This document shows, piece after piece, positions 27,205-35,393 of a stretch of DNA of 53,765 nt. The notes beneath the pieces were generated by a model. It searched no databases. It had not been told where the DNA came from and saw only the letters and a list, made by a program, of their open reading frames with translations. Both the position numbers and the translations under genes were made by a program. Origin of the DNA: an uncultured Pelagibacteraceae bacterium (GTDB taxonomy: Bacteria; Pseudomonadota; Alphaproteobacteria; Pelagibacterales; Pelagibacteraceae); assembly GCA_902614835.1 (NCBI GenBank), contig CACMMU010000004.1, forward strand, positions 1-53,765. Reading direction: 5' to 3'. How positions within the stretch are numbered: position 1 is the first letter of the stretch; each line of letters opens with the position of its first letter.

Positions 27205-27395
27205 TGGCAAAAAAGAGTTCAGTTAAAGTCAGATTAGTTCCCGAGAAAAAACCGGATAGTCCCTTTTTTTATTATGTAAAGAAACCTACAAAAGGTGAAA
27301 AAGCCAAGATAAAATTAAAAATGAAAAAATACAATCCGGATACAAAAAAACACGAGATATTTATTGAGAAGAAATTACCACCCCACAGCAAATAG
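27204..27395 (+). CDS. rpmG: 50S ribosomal protein L33
   Basis: L33 (63 aa; usual length about 55) is recognised from MAKKSSVKVRLVPE, FFYYVKKP and MKKYNPDTKKHEIFIEKKL. Zinc cysteines are absent, as in many proteobacterial L33 proteins. It overlaps the MerR gene stop by one base (TAATG) and is convergent with the chorismate mutase gene, with a 1-nt gap. Confidence 0.93.
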   Translation: MAKKSSVKVRLVPEKKPDSPFFYYVKKPTKGEKAKIKLKMKKYNPDTKKHEIFIEKKLPPHSK

Positions 27396-27396
27396 T

Positions 27397-27687
27397 TTAT
27401 TTTTTTTTAAATTTCCTATACTCAAAATCAATATAACCTTTTATCATTCCATTCCATATCATATTCGTTAATTTTGGATCAATTTTCTTTTTTAAAGATT
27501 TTCTTTTAATATTTTTTAGTATTACCTTTATTCTTTTTTTATCAATAATTTGATTTTTTGAGGTTTTATTTTCTAGAATTCTCTTTACAAGATTGGTTCT
27601 TTTTTTAATTATATTTAAAAGTACATCGTCTAAAAGATCCAATTTTTTTCTAGTTTTAAGTATTTTTATTTTATTTGATAGCGACAT
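27397..27687 (-). CDS. chorismate mutase, AroQ type
   Basis: A 96-aa all-helical protein with the CM_2 pattern: LDLLDDVLLNIIKKRTNLV (about residues 16-34), a second helix with IIDKKRIKVIL and a C-terminal helix. It would convert chorismate to prephenate for Phe/Tyr synthesis. Compared with the E. coli enzyme, R30, K41, D49 and R52 match active-site positions, but the acidic residue after the last Arg is Ile (I53). The gene is an isolated minus-strand unit between rpmG and ctaA, as a free-standing enzyme with no dehydratase fusion. Confidence 0.75.
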   Translation of the reverse strand: MSLSNKIKILKTRKKLDLLDDVLLNIIKKRTNLVKRILENKTSKNQIIDKKRIKVILKNIKRKSLKKKIDPKLTNMIWNGMIKGYIDFEYRKFKKK

Positions 27688-27729
27688 AAATGTTATTAAA
27701 ATAATATTTAATTATTATATAACAAACAA

Positions 27730-28761
27730 ATGGAAATTTTATTAAGAAAAGAATACCAAAAATTTATCAAATACTGGCTATTATCCTTATTATCTCTTAT
27801 CGCTTTAATAGTTGTAGTTGGTGGATTAACAAGATTAACAGACTCAGGTTTATCAATAACAACATGGGATGTTGTTAAAGGTATTTTGCCACCTTTAAAC
27901 AAAGAAGAATGGGATTCGATGTTTGCCTTATATAAAGAAATTCCTCAATATTATTTGTTAAATACATCTATGACTATTGGAGAGTTTAAGATTATTTATT
28001 ATTGGGAATATATTCATAGAATCTTAGGAAGAATTTTAGGGTTAATATTTTTAATACCATTTATTTATATTTATTATAAAAAAATATTTAATAAGGAATA
28101 TAACATAAACTTTTTAATATTATTCTTTTTAATTTTACTTCAAGGAACTGTTGGTTGGTATATGGTTAAAAGTGGTTTGGTAGAAAATACAACAGTCAGT
28201 CATTTTAGGTTAGCTGTACACTTAAATTTAGCTTTAATTTTATTTTCAGCAATATTTTGGTACTATTTAAATATTAATTCAAAAGTCAATAAAATATTTT
28301 TTGATTTTAAAAAACGTAACATTTTACCGAAAATTTTTATTTTATTTATTTTTCTACAAATTACGTTTGGTGCATTTACATCCGGTTTAGACGCTGGAAA
28401 AGTTTATCAAACTTGGCCTTTAATGAATAATTATTTTTTTCCAGACGATATTACTCTTAACACTTTATCAATTTCACAAATATTTAATGAACCATCATTT
28501 GTACAATTTATTCATAGAAATTTAGCATATATAATTTTTCTTTATGTTCTCACAATGTCTTTTTTAATATTTTATAAAAAAGAAAAATACATGTACAAAT
28601 CTACCTATTTTCTACTTTCGATGATTTTTATACAAGTATTCTTAGGTATATTAACTTTATTGAGCGGAGCAATGATTTGGATTGCATCTTTACACCAAGT
28701 TTCAACAATCCTTTTATTAATTTCATCAATTTATTTTTATTATAATTCATTTAAAACATAG
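27730..28761 (+). CDS. ctaA: haem A synthase (COX15/CtaA)
   Basis: CtaA (343 aa) oxidises haem O to haem A for the aa3-type cytochrome oxidase; it is an inner-membrane protein with eight hydrophobic segments. Motifs: VVVGGLTRLTDSGLSITTWD (about residues 31-50), the His-containing WEYIHRILGRILG, GWYMVKSGL, a second His in SHFRLAVHLNLAL, FGAFTSGLDAGKVYQTWPLM and FIHRNLAYI. Length and histidines are normal. It is divergent from the chorismate mutase gene across a 42-nt gap. Confidence 0.95.
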   Translation: MEILLRKEYQKFIKYWLLSLLSLIALIVVVGGLTRLTDSGLSITTWDVVKGILPPLNKEEWDSMFALYKEIPQYYLLNTSMTIGEFKIIYYWEYIHRILGRILGLIFLIPFIYIYYKKIFNKEYNINFLILFFLILLQGTVGWYMVKSGLVENTTVSHFRLAVHLNLALILFSAIFWYYLNINSKVNKIFFDFKKRNILPKIFILFIFLQITFGAFTSGLDAGKVYQTWPLMNNYFFPDDITLNTLSISQIFNEPSFVQFIHRNLAYIIFLYVLTMSFLIFYKKEKYMYKSTYFLLSMIFIQVFLGILTLLSGAMIWIASLHQVSTILLLISSIYFYYNSFKT

Positions 28762-28767
28762 TTTTTA

Positions 28768-28797
28768 TTGACATAAATATTAATAACTAGTAATTAT
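28768..28797 (+). promoter_or_regulatory. putative sigma-70 promoter of rplM-rpsI
   Basis: A perfect -35 box TTGACA at 28768-28773 is followed by an 18-nt spacer and AATTAT at 28792-28797 (4 of 6 matches to TATAAT), 12 nt before the rplM ATG. It lies in the 48-nt gap after ctaA. A leader this short leaves little room for regulatory RNA structure. Confidence 0.5.
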
Positions 28798-28809
28798 CGC
28801 CAGGTTCTT

Positions 28810-29265
28810 ATGACACCTTTTATTAAAAAAAAAGATATTAAAAATGATTGGTATATTGTTAATGCCGAAAACCTTGTTGTCGGAAGATTGGCCGCTTACA
28901 TATCTAAAGTTTTAAGAGGTAAGAATAAATCTACCTTCAATCCCAATCAAGATAACGGTGATTTTGTAATTGTGACAAATGTAGAAAAAATAAAATTAAG
29001 CGGTAAAAAATTTGAAAATAAAAAATATTATAAACATACTGGATACCCCGGGGGTATTAAAGAAATTACACCTTATGAACTAAAAAAAAGAAACAGATCA
29101 CATGATGTTTTAAAGTTTGCTGTAAAAAGAATGTTACCAGGAGGCCCGCTAGCAAAAAAACAATTAAGTAAACTTAAAATGTATTATGGGGAAAAACATC
29201 CTCACTCTTCTCAAAATCCTGTTGAAATTAATTTTTCTAAACTAAATAAAAAAAATAAAATTTAA
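28810..29265 (+). CDS. rplM: 50S ribosomal protein L13
   Basis: L13 (151 aa) is an early-assembly protein of the large subunit. Typical segments: WYIVNAENLVVGRLAAYIS, RGKNKSTFNPNQDNGDFVIV, KKYYKHTGYPGGIKEITP and VKRMLPGGPLAKKQLSKL. It is followed by rpsI after 5 nt, the universal L13-S9 pairing. Confidence 0.98.
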   Translation: MTPFIKKKDIKNDWYIVNAENLVVGRLAAYISKVLRGKNKSTFNPNQDNGDFVIVTNVEKIKLSGKKFENKKYYKHTGYPGGIKEITPYELKKRNRSHDVLKFAVKRMLPGGPLAKKQLSKLKMYYGEKHPHSSQNPVEINFSKLNKKNKI

Positions 29266-29270
29266 ATTAT

Positions 29271-29714
29271 ATGGAACAAAACAATTCAGAAATAACGAAA
29301 TCCAATAAAAAATTAAATATCAACTTTAAAGACAGTAGATCTGCTACAGGGAGAAGAAAAAGATCTATAGCAAGAGTATGGGTTAAAAAGGGTTCTGGTA
29401 AAATTTATGTAAATGGTAAAGAAATGATTAAATATTTTAAAAGACCAGCACATCAGCTGATTGTTACCAGACCGCTTGATGAAGTAAATGGCACAAACAA
29501 TTATGATGTTAAATGTAATGTCAGAGGCGGAGGTCTCACAGGACAAGCAGGTGCAATTATACATGGTATTTCCAGAGCACTTGTTGATATAGACTCTTCC
29601 TTAAAAAAAATACTCAAAAAAAGCAAATTAACTACGAGAGATCCCAGAAAAGTTGAGCGGAAAAAGTATGGCCACAGAAAAGCTCGTAGAAGTTTCCAAT
29701 TTTCTAAAAGATAA
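29271..29714 (+). CDS. rpsI: 30S ribosomal protein S9
   Basis: S9 (147 aa) has an N-terminal extension of about 25 residues. The conserved body starts ATGRRKRSIARVWVKKGSG and includes GGGLTGQAGAIIHGISRAL. It ends in the basic tail RKKYGHRKARRSFQFSKR, which reaches the P-site tRNA. It is paired with rplM and separated from argC by 42 nt. Confidence 0.98.
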   Translation: MEQNNSEITKSNKKLNINFKDSRSATGRRKRSIARVWVKKGSGKIYVNGKEMIKYFKRPAHQLIVTRPLDEVNGTNNYDVKCNVRGGGLTGQAGAIIHGISRALVDIDSSLKKILKKSKLTTRDPRKVERKKYGHRKARRSFQFSKR

Positions 29715-29756
29715 AACATTTATTTTCATTAAATTTAAAAGTGATATAAGGAAATT

Positions 29757-30791
29757 ATGTCATCATTAAAAAAAATTAATGCAGCTATTATAGGAGCTAC
29801 AGGATATGTGGGCTTAGACTTAGTAAACATATTATCAAAGCATCCAAAAGTAAAAATTAAATATTTATGTGCTCAAAAGAATATTGGCAAAAGAATTCAA
29901 TACTTCGATAAAAGGATTAGAAAAAAGTTGCCTAAAATCTCTAACATTAATGATGTTAATTGGAGCTCGATAAACATTGTGTTTACATCTTTACCTACTG
30001 GTGAGTCACAAAAATTAATAAAAAAATTAATCCAATATTCTAATCTTAAATTTATTGATTTATCTGCGGATTTCAGAATTAATGATAAAAATATTTTTAA
30101 AAAGTTTTATGGTTTTGAGCATAAAGCCAAAAATCTTTTAAAAGACTCAATTTATTCATTATCTGAATTTGTTAAGGAAAAAATTAAAAAAAGAAAAATT
30201 ATAGCCTGTCCAGGGTGCTACCCAACATCTATACAAATACCACTCATACCTCTTTTAAAACAAAAACTAATTAAAAATAATAATATTATTATTGATTCTA
30301 AGTCAGGTTATTCAGGAGCAGGTAAAAATTTAAAACTAAAATTTAAACACAAAAATCTATATTCATCTATACAATCATATGGAGTTTTAAACCACAGACA
30401 TATAAGTGAAATTGATCAGGAACTATTTATTGCGAGCGGATCTAAAGTTAAATATACATTTACACCTCATCTGATACCTACTTTTAGGGGTTTATTATCC
30501 GGAATATACGTTGAAATGAAAAAAAAAATTACTCCTAAAAAAATTTATAATGAATTAGTAAAGTTCCACAGTAAAAATCATTTTGTCAAAGTTTCTGCTT
30601 TTAATAAAAATATTGGAACTTCTAATGTTATAAATAGTAATTTTTGTGAAATCTCTGTATGTAAGATTAGATTAAAAAACAAAATACTTATTCTTTCAGC
30701 AATCGATAATTTAATAAAAGGTGCGGGTGGCCAAGCCGTACAAAATATGAATTTAATTTTTGGTTTTAGAGAAAACTTGGGGTTAAAATGA
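29757..30791 (+). CDS. argC: N-acetyl-gamma-glutamyl-phosphate reductase
   Basis: ArgC (344 aa) reduces N-acetylglutamyl phosphate to the semialdehyde in arginine synthesis. The NADP-binding start is AAIIGATGYVGLDLVNIL, and the catalytic Cys lies in IIACPGCYPTSIQIPLIPLL (about residues 143-162). SKSGYSGAGKNLK, LNHRHISEIDQEL and TPHLIPTFRGLLSGIYVE follow. A possible Shine-Dalgarno AAGGAA lies 6-11 nt before the ATG. The stop overlaps the next gene by four bases (ATGA). Confidence 0.96.
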   Translation: MSSLKKINAAIIGATGYVGLDLVNILSKHPKVKIKYLCAQKNIGKRIQYFDKRIRKKLPKISNINDVNWSSINIVFTSLPTGESQKLIKKLIQYSNLKFIDLSADFRINDKNIFKKFYGFEHKAKNLLKDSIYSLSEFVKEKIKKRKIIACPGCYPTSIQIPLIPLLKQKLIKNNNIIIDSKSGYSGAGKNLKLKFKHKNLYSSIQSYGVLNHRHISEIDQELFIASGSKVKYTFTPHLIPTFRGLLSGIYVEMKKKITPKKIYNELVKFHSKNHFVKVSAFNKNIGTSNVINSNFCEISVCKIRLKNKILILSAIDNLIKGAGGQAVQNMNLIFGFRENLGLK

Positions 30792-31300
30792 ACAAGCTTC
30801 TTATCCTAATATTCATAGTTCTCATTGGGTGTTCCGGTGGCAAGAAGGTTTACATATGTGGAGATCATCAATGTAAAAACCAAAAAGAAATCGACGATTA
30901 TTTTGCCAATAATATTTCTATAGAGGTTTATGTTATGGAATCTAAAAAAAGTGAAATAAAAAATCAGGATTTAGTTCAAGCCAATATATTAGAAAAAAAG
31001 GATATTAAAAAAAACAATGAAAATAATTTAGACTTCCTAAAAAAAAGACAACAAAAGCCAATTAAGTTAAAACTGAAAGTAAAAACAACAAACGAAGACA
31101 GTAATAAAGTCGTGCAATTAAATCAAAATACAAAGAAGGAAATTTCAAAAAAGGCTTTTTCCTATAAAAGATCAAAACAGACCAAAATCATACATTTGTG
31201 CAAAAACTTGGATAAATGCGATATTGATTTAATATCAAAAAAAATTATTGATTTAGGTAAAAAGAAATCATTTCCTGATATAAGCTTTAACAATGATTAA
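30788..31300 (+). CDS. predicted lipoprotein of unknown function
   Basis: A 170-aa protein I do not recognise. A short signal segment ends in a lipobox (VLIGC, Cys at residue 15), followed by Ser-Gly-Gly and a conserved-looking VYICGDHQCKNQKEIDDYFANN. The middle (about 50-125) is Lys/Asn-rich and probably disordered. The C-terminus has a CKNLDKCDIDLISKKI segment, giving four Cys after the lipobox that could form disulfides. It overlaps argC by 4 nt and hom by 8 nt, so it is co-transcribed with amino-acid genes, although its role there is unclear. Confidence 0.7.
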   Translation: MNKLLILIFIVLIGCSGGKKVYICGDHQCKNQKEIDDYFANNISIEVYVMESKKSEIKNQDLVQANILEKKDIKKNNENNLDFLKKRQQKPIKLKLKVKTTNEDSNKVVQLNQNTKKEISKKAFSYKRSKQTKIIHLCKNLDKCDIDLISKKIIDLGKKKSFPDISFNND

Positions 31301-32591
31301 AAAAAAGACATATAATATAGCGATAGTTGGCCTTGGTAATATTGGAATAAATTTATACCGGCATTTAAAAAATAATAAAAAAAATATAAGTAAAAAAAAT
31401 AATATAAATTTTAATATTAAATATGTCTCGGCAAAAAATAGATTTAAAAAAAGAGAGCTTGTAATACCTAAAAATAAATGGCTAAAAAACTATCTAGATG
31501 CTTCTAAAAAAAGAGATATTGATATAGTTATAGAATTAATTGGAGGTTCTGATGGTGCCGCTAAAAAACTTGTGTTTAATTCTTTAAAAAATAAAAAACA
31601 TGTAGTTACTGCTAATAAAGCACTAATATCAAAATATGGAAATGAATTATCTGTATTAGCCGAAAAGAAAAGTGTTAATTTAGAGTTTGAAGCAGCTGTA
31701 GCTGGCGGTATTCCAATTATAAGGGCAATTAAAGAAGGCTTAGTTACAAATAAAATAAATAAAATTTATGGAATTTTAAATGGTACTTCTAATTACATTC
31801 TCTCGAAAATGTCTGGATTTAATCAGAATTTTAAAGACGTTTTAGATAGTGCAAAAAAATTGGGCTATGCTGAAAAAAATCCAAAAACAGATTTAAATGG
31901 TGATGATGTAAAATCAAAAATACAAATTTTGTCATCTTTAGCTTTCCAATGTTTTACAAATAAATCTAATATAACAGTTGAAGGGATTCAGGCTATTGAT
32001 CATGTTGATATTCATAATGCAAAAGTTTTAGGATATAAAATAAAGCATTTAGCTATAGCCGAATTAAAAAAAAATAGACTTATACAACGAGTTCATCCAT
32101 GTATGATAAAAAAAGATTCTTACATTAGTAATATAAACGGTGTTTTAAATGCTGTTATAATTGAAGGAGATCCAATTGGTAAATTTACTTTGCAAGGTGA
32201 AGGAGCTGGGCCAGGTCCAACTACTTCAGCTCTAGTTTCAGATATTTGTTCAATACTAAGAGGGAATATTAAATTTCCATTTTCTATACCTCACAAAAGT
32301 CGAAAAAAAATTAAATCAAATGATATATCTAACGAATATTTTTCATCATATATAAGGCTTGATGTTATTGACAAAACTGGAGTTTTATCTTCTATAACAA
32401 AAATTTTATCTAAACATAAAATTTCTGTTAAAAGGTTAATTCAGAATCCATTTAAGAGTAAAAAATTTGCATCAATAATAATTATTTCGCACAAATCAAA
32501 AAATCTAAATTTAGTTAAATCAATAGTTGAACTTGGAAGAAAAAACTTTTTGATAAACAAACCCAAATTCTTCAGAATTGAAAATATATAA
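31293..32591 (+). CDS. hom: homoserine dehydrogenase
   Basis: Hom (432 aa) reduces aspartate semialdehyde to homoserine for Thr and Met synthesis. The NAD(P)-binding motif IAIVGLGNIGINLYRHL is at residues 9-25, the catalytic domain includes VTANKALISKYG, FEAAVAGGIPIIRAIKEGL, GILNGTSNYILSKM and the Lys-containing GYAEKNPKTDLNGDDVKSK. A C-terminal ACT domain (about 348-425; RLDVIDKTGVLSSITKIL) suggests feedback control, probably by threonine. glpX starts 2 nt later. Confidence 0.97.
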   Translation: MIKKKTYNIAIVGLGNIGINLYRHLKNNKKNISKKNNINFNIKYVSAKNRFKKRELVIPKNKWLKNYLDASKKRDIDIVIELIGGSDGAAKKLVFNSLKNKKHVVTANKALISKYGNELSVLAEKKSVNLEFEAAVAGGIPIIRAIKEGLVTNKINKIYGILNGTSNYILSKMSGFNQNFKDVLDSAKKLGYAEKNPKTDLNGDDVKSKIQILSSLAFQCFTNKSNITVEGIQAIDHVDIHNAKVLGYKIKHLAIAELKKNRLIQRVHPCMIKKDSYISNINGVLNAVIIEGDPIGKFTLQGEGAGPGPTTSALVSDICSILRGNIKFPFSIPHKSRKKIKSNDISNEYFSSYIRLDVIDKTGVLSSITKILSKHKISVKRLIQNPFKSKKFASIIIISHKSKNLNLVKSIVELGRKNFLINKPKFFRIENI

Positions 32592-32593
32592 AA

Positions 32594-33535
32594 ATGATTA
32601 GTCCAGACGTGCTTGACAAGTTTATTAGTGTCTGTGAAAGGGCTGCATATGGCGCATCAAAATTTATAGGAAAAAATGATAAAATTGCAGCTGATCAAGC
32701 TGCAGTCGATGAAATGCGGTCTGCTTTAAACAAGATGGATATTAATGGCAGAGTAGTAATAGGTGAGGGAGAAATGGATGAAGCACCAATGCTATTTATT
32801 GGAGAAAAAGTTGGTAAAGGCAAGGGAGAAGATTTGGACATCGCAGTTGACCCACTTGAAGGTACTAATTTTACTGCAAAAAATTTACCCAATGCAATAT
32901 CAGTTTTAGCAGTCACAAAAAAGGGTGGTTTGCTATCAGCACCTGACACCTATATGGAAAAAATTGCTATTGGTAAAGACTTACCAAAAAATTTAGTTGA
33001 TTTAGATAATTCAGTTAAAAAAAACATAAATTTGCTTGCAGAAGCCAAAAATACTATTCCAGAAAAAATTACAGCATGTGTCTTGAAGAGACCTAGGCAT
33101 AATAAAATAATCAAATCCTTAGAGGAATTAAAAGTAAAAATTAAATTTATTTCTGATGGAGATGTAACAGGTGTTATTTCTGTTGTAGACCCTAATTCTT
33201 CAGTAGATATATATTTAGGTATTGGCGGTGGCCCAGAAGGAGTATTAGCTGCATCAGCACTTAATTGTATAGGAGGCCAAATGCAAACTAGACTTGTATT
33301 AAGTGACAATGAAGAAATTAACAGGGCAAAGAAATTGGGAATTACTGATTTAAAAAAAAAATATAATATAGAAGATATGATAAAGGGCGACACAATTTTT
33401 TGCGCTACAGGAGTCACAAACGGTGAAATGGTCAATGGAATCATTGATAAAGGTGATTATTTCGAGGCATCTTCATTTGTTCTTCACAAAAGTCAAAATC
33501 TCTCAAAAAAAGTTACTAATAAGATAAAAAAATGA
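32594..33535 (+). CDS. glpX: fructose-1,6-bisphosphatase class II
   Basis: GlpX-type FBPase (313 aa) makes fructose 6-phosphate for gluconeogenesis. Metal/phosphate motifs: DQAAVDEMR, GRVVIGEGEMDEAPML, DIAVDPLEGTNFTAKN, DGDVTGVIS and GIGGGPEGVLAASAL. The order hom-glpX-recJ is usual in alphaproteobacteria. It overlaps recJ by four bases. Confidence 0.97.
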   Translation: MISPDVLDKFISVCERAAYGASKFIGKNDKIAADQAAVDEMRSALNKMDINGRVVIGEGEMDEAPMLFIGEKVGKGKGEDLDIAVDPLEGTNFTAKNLPNAISVLAVTKKGGLLSAPDTYMEKIAIGKDLPKNLVDLDNSVKKNINLLAEAKNTIPEKITACVLKRPRHNKIIKSLEELKVKIKFISDGDVTGVISVVDPNSSVDIYLGIGGGPEGVLAASALNCIGGQMQTRLVLSDNEEINRAKKLGITDLKKKYNIEDMIKGDTIFCATGVTNGEMVNGIIDKGDYFEASSFVLHKSQNLSKKVTNKIKK

Positions 33536-35316
33536 TTGATAATTCCGTTTCGGGGAAGGATTGGATATCAAAAAATTATAGTGAAGAAAAACTAAATTTT
33601 TTAAAAGATAATTTTAATTTAAGTGAAATTTTATCTAAATTATTAGCCATAAGAAATATAAAACTTGAAGATGTAAAGGTATTTCTAAATCCAAAAATCA
33701 AAAATTTAATTCCAAATCCATTTATATTAAAAGATATGGACAAAGCAGTTGCCAGATCTGTCAAAGCAATAAATGAAAAACAAAAAATCGGAATATTTGG
33801 TGATTATGATGTTGATGGCGCAACATCAACAGCAATTCTTGGAAACTATTTTAAAGAAATTGGTCAAAAGGTAGAGATTTATATTCCCGATAGAAAAACT
33901 GAAGGTTATGGCCCAAGTAAAAAAGGTTTTGATAAACTAATATTAAACGGATCAAATTTAATATTCACAGTTGATTGCGGAACATTATCTTTTGAAACAA
34001 TTGAACATTTTCAAAATAAGAATACAGATATATTAGTTTTAGATCATCACCAATCAGAATTAAAATTGCCAAATGCATTTTCAGTTGTTAATCCAAATAG
34101 ATACGATGATAAGTCAAAATTAAATTATCTTTGTGCAGCTGGCGTATGTTTTATGTTTTTAGTTGGTTTAAATAATCAATTAAGAAAAATAAATTGGTTT
34201 AAAAAAAATAAAAAAAACGAACCTAATCTAATAAATTATCTAGACCTCGTATCATTAGGAACTGTTTGTGATGTAGTCCCATTGGTTGGTTTAAATAGAG
34301 CAATTGTACATCAAGGACTAGAAATTATGAAAAAAAAATCTAATCTTGCCATAAAGACTCTAAAAAATATTTGTGGTGTAGAAACTAATCTTACAACATA
34401 TCATCTTGGATATATACTGGGACCACGAATAAATGCTGGTGGAAGAGTTGGGAAATGTTCACATGGAGCAAATTTATTGTTAAGTAAAGACTCCAAAGAA
34501 ATTTTCAAAATTGCTTCAGAACTTGAGAATTTTAACACTGAAAGAAAAAAATTAGAAAAAAATATGATCGAGGATATTGAAAGAAATATTAATTTAAATC
34601 CTAATGATCCAATCATCCTTTTATCGGGACATAATTGGCATGGAGGAATAATTGGAATCATTGCTGCTAGATTAAAAGAAAAATACAATAAACCAACTAT
34701 TATCATTTCATTTGAAAATGGTGTCGGAAAAGCATCTGCTAGATCTGTTCTTGGTTTTGATATCGGTACCGTAATTATATCTGCTGTTCAAAATAAAATA
34801 TTAAAAAAAGGTGGGGGTCATAAAATGGCCGCCGGTTTTCTAATTGAGGAAAATAAAATCGAAGAATTTAAAAACTATATTAATAAAAAATTTCTAAAAG
34901 TCGAAAAAAATATAAATAAAAAAAATATATTATTCTTTGACTCTAAAATTTCCCCATCTGCTTTAAATCAAAGCTTTTTTGACGAAATAAATTCACTTTC
35001 TCCTTTTGGATCTGGTAATCCCGAACCAAAATTTGTTATAGACAATTTAAAGTTGATTAAATCAACAATAGTAGGTGAAAAACATATCAAGACTTTATTT
35101 TCTGCTCCAGATGGGTCTGTTATAAAAGGGGTGACATTTAACGCAGTTAAAAGCGATTTAGAGGGACACCTAATGTCAAAAAATCCAAAAAAAATTAGCA
35201 TTGTCGGAAAATTAAGTCTTAATGAATGGAAAGGGCAAAAAAATGTAGAGTTTATTATCGATGATATTTCTGTTAATAAGACAATCAATAATTCGGTCCC
35301 ATCGTCTAACGGTTAG
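33532..35316 (+). CDS. recJ: single-stranded-DNA-specific exonuclease RecJ
   Basis: RecJ (594 aa) degrades single-stranded DNA 5' to 3' in recombination and mismatch repair. DHH-family metal motifs are intact: FGDYDVDGATSTAIL, FTVDCGT, LDHHQSE, SLGTVCDVVPLVG. The DHHA1 domain has LSGHNWHGGIIGIIAARL and GGGHKMAAGF; an OB-type domain closes the protein. The final codons (V-P-S-S-N-G-stop) are encoded by the first 22 nt of tRNA-Glu: the TAG stop is in the tRNA D-loop. Whether the natural stop is really here or was moved by a mutation cannot be told from one genome. Confidence 0.95.
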   Translation: MIDNSVSGKDWISKNYSEEKLNFLKDNFNLSEILSKLLAIRNIKLEDVKVFLNPKIKNLIPNPFILKDMDKAVARSVKAINEKQKIGIFGDYDVDGATSTAILGNYFKEIGQKVEIYIPDRKTEGYGPSKKGFDKLILNGSNLIFTVDCGTLSFETIEHFQNKNTDILVLDHHQSELKLPNAFSVVNPNRYDDKSKLNYLCAAGVCFMFLVGLNNQLRKINWFKKNKKNEPNLINYLDLVSLGTVCDVVPLVGLNRAIVHQGLEIMKKKSNLAIKTLKNICGVETNLTTYHLGYILGPRINAGGRVGKCSHGANLLLSKDSKEIFKIASELENFNTERKKLEKNMIEDIERNINLNPNDPIILLSGHNWHGGIIGIIAARLKEKYNKPTIIISFENGVGKASARSVLGFDIGTVIISAVQNKILKKGGGHKMAAGFLIEENKIEEFKNYINKKFLKVEKNINKKNILFFDSKISPSALNQSFFDEINSLSPFGSGNPEPKFVIDNLKLIKSTIVGEKHIKTLFSAPDGSVIKGVTFNAVKSDLEGHLMSKNPKKISIVGKLSLNEWKGQKNVEFIIDDISVNKTINNSVPSSNG

Positions 35317-35369
35317 GACAGATGGTTTTCAATCATCTAATCGGGGTTCGATTCCCCGTGGGACCGCCA
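35295..35369 (+). tRNA. tRNA-Glu (anticodon TTC)
   Basis: The acceptor stem GGTCCCA (35295-35301) pairs with TGGGACC (35359-35365); discriminator G and encoded CCA (35367-35369) follow. The anticodon stem GATGG/TCATC holds loop TTTTCAA with anticodon TTC at 35328-35330. The T-arm is CGGGG-TTCGATT-CCCCG. The first 22 nt overlap the recJ coding end on the same strand. No separate promoter is evident, so it may be processed from the recJ transcript. Confidence 0.97.
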
Positions 35370-35393
35370 CTAAATTTAATTTGAGGGATTTAA

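Noticed and set aside
32950-33444. Long antisense open frame opposite glpX (164 codons), and similar ones opposite pdxJ, gatB and hppA
   Set aside because: They lie wholly opposite well-recognised genes, show no family motifs, and have the Ser/Phe/Ile-rich composition expected of antisense frames in Lys/Asn-rich genes.
35340-35369. tRNA-Glu 3' end as an integration site with a matching direct repeat at the other end of the accessory block
   Set aside because: No second copy of the tRNA end was seen in the window, and there is no integrase gene.
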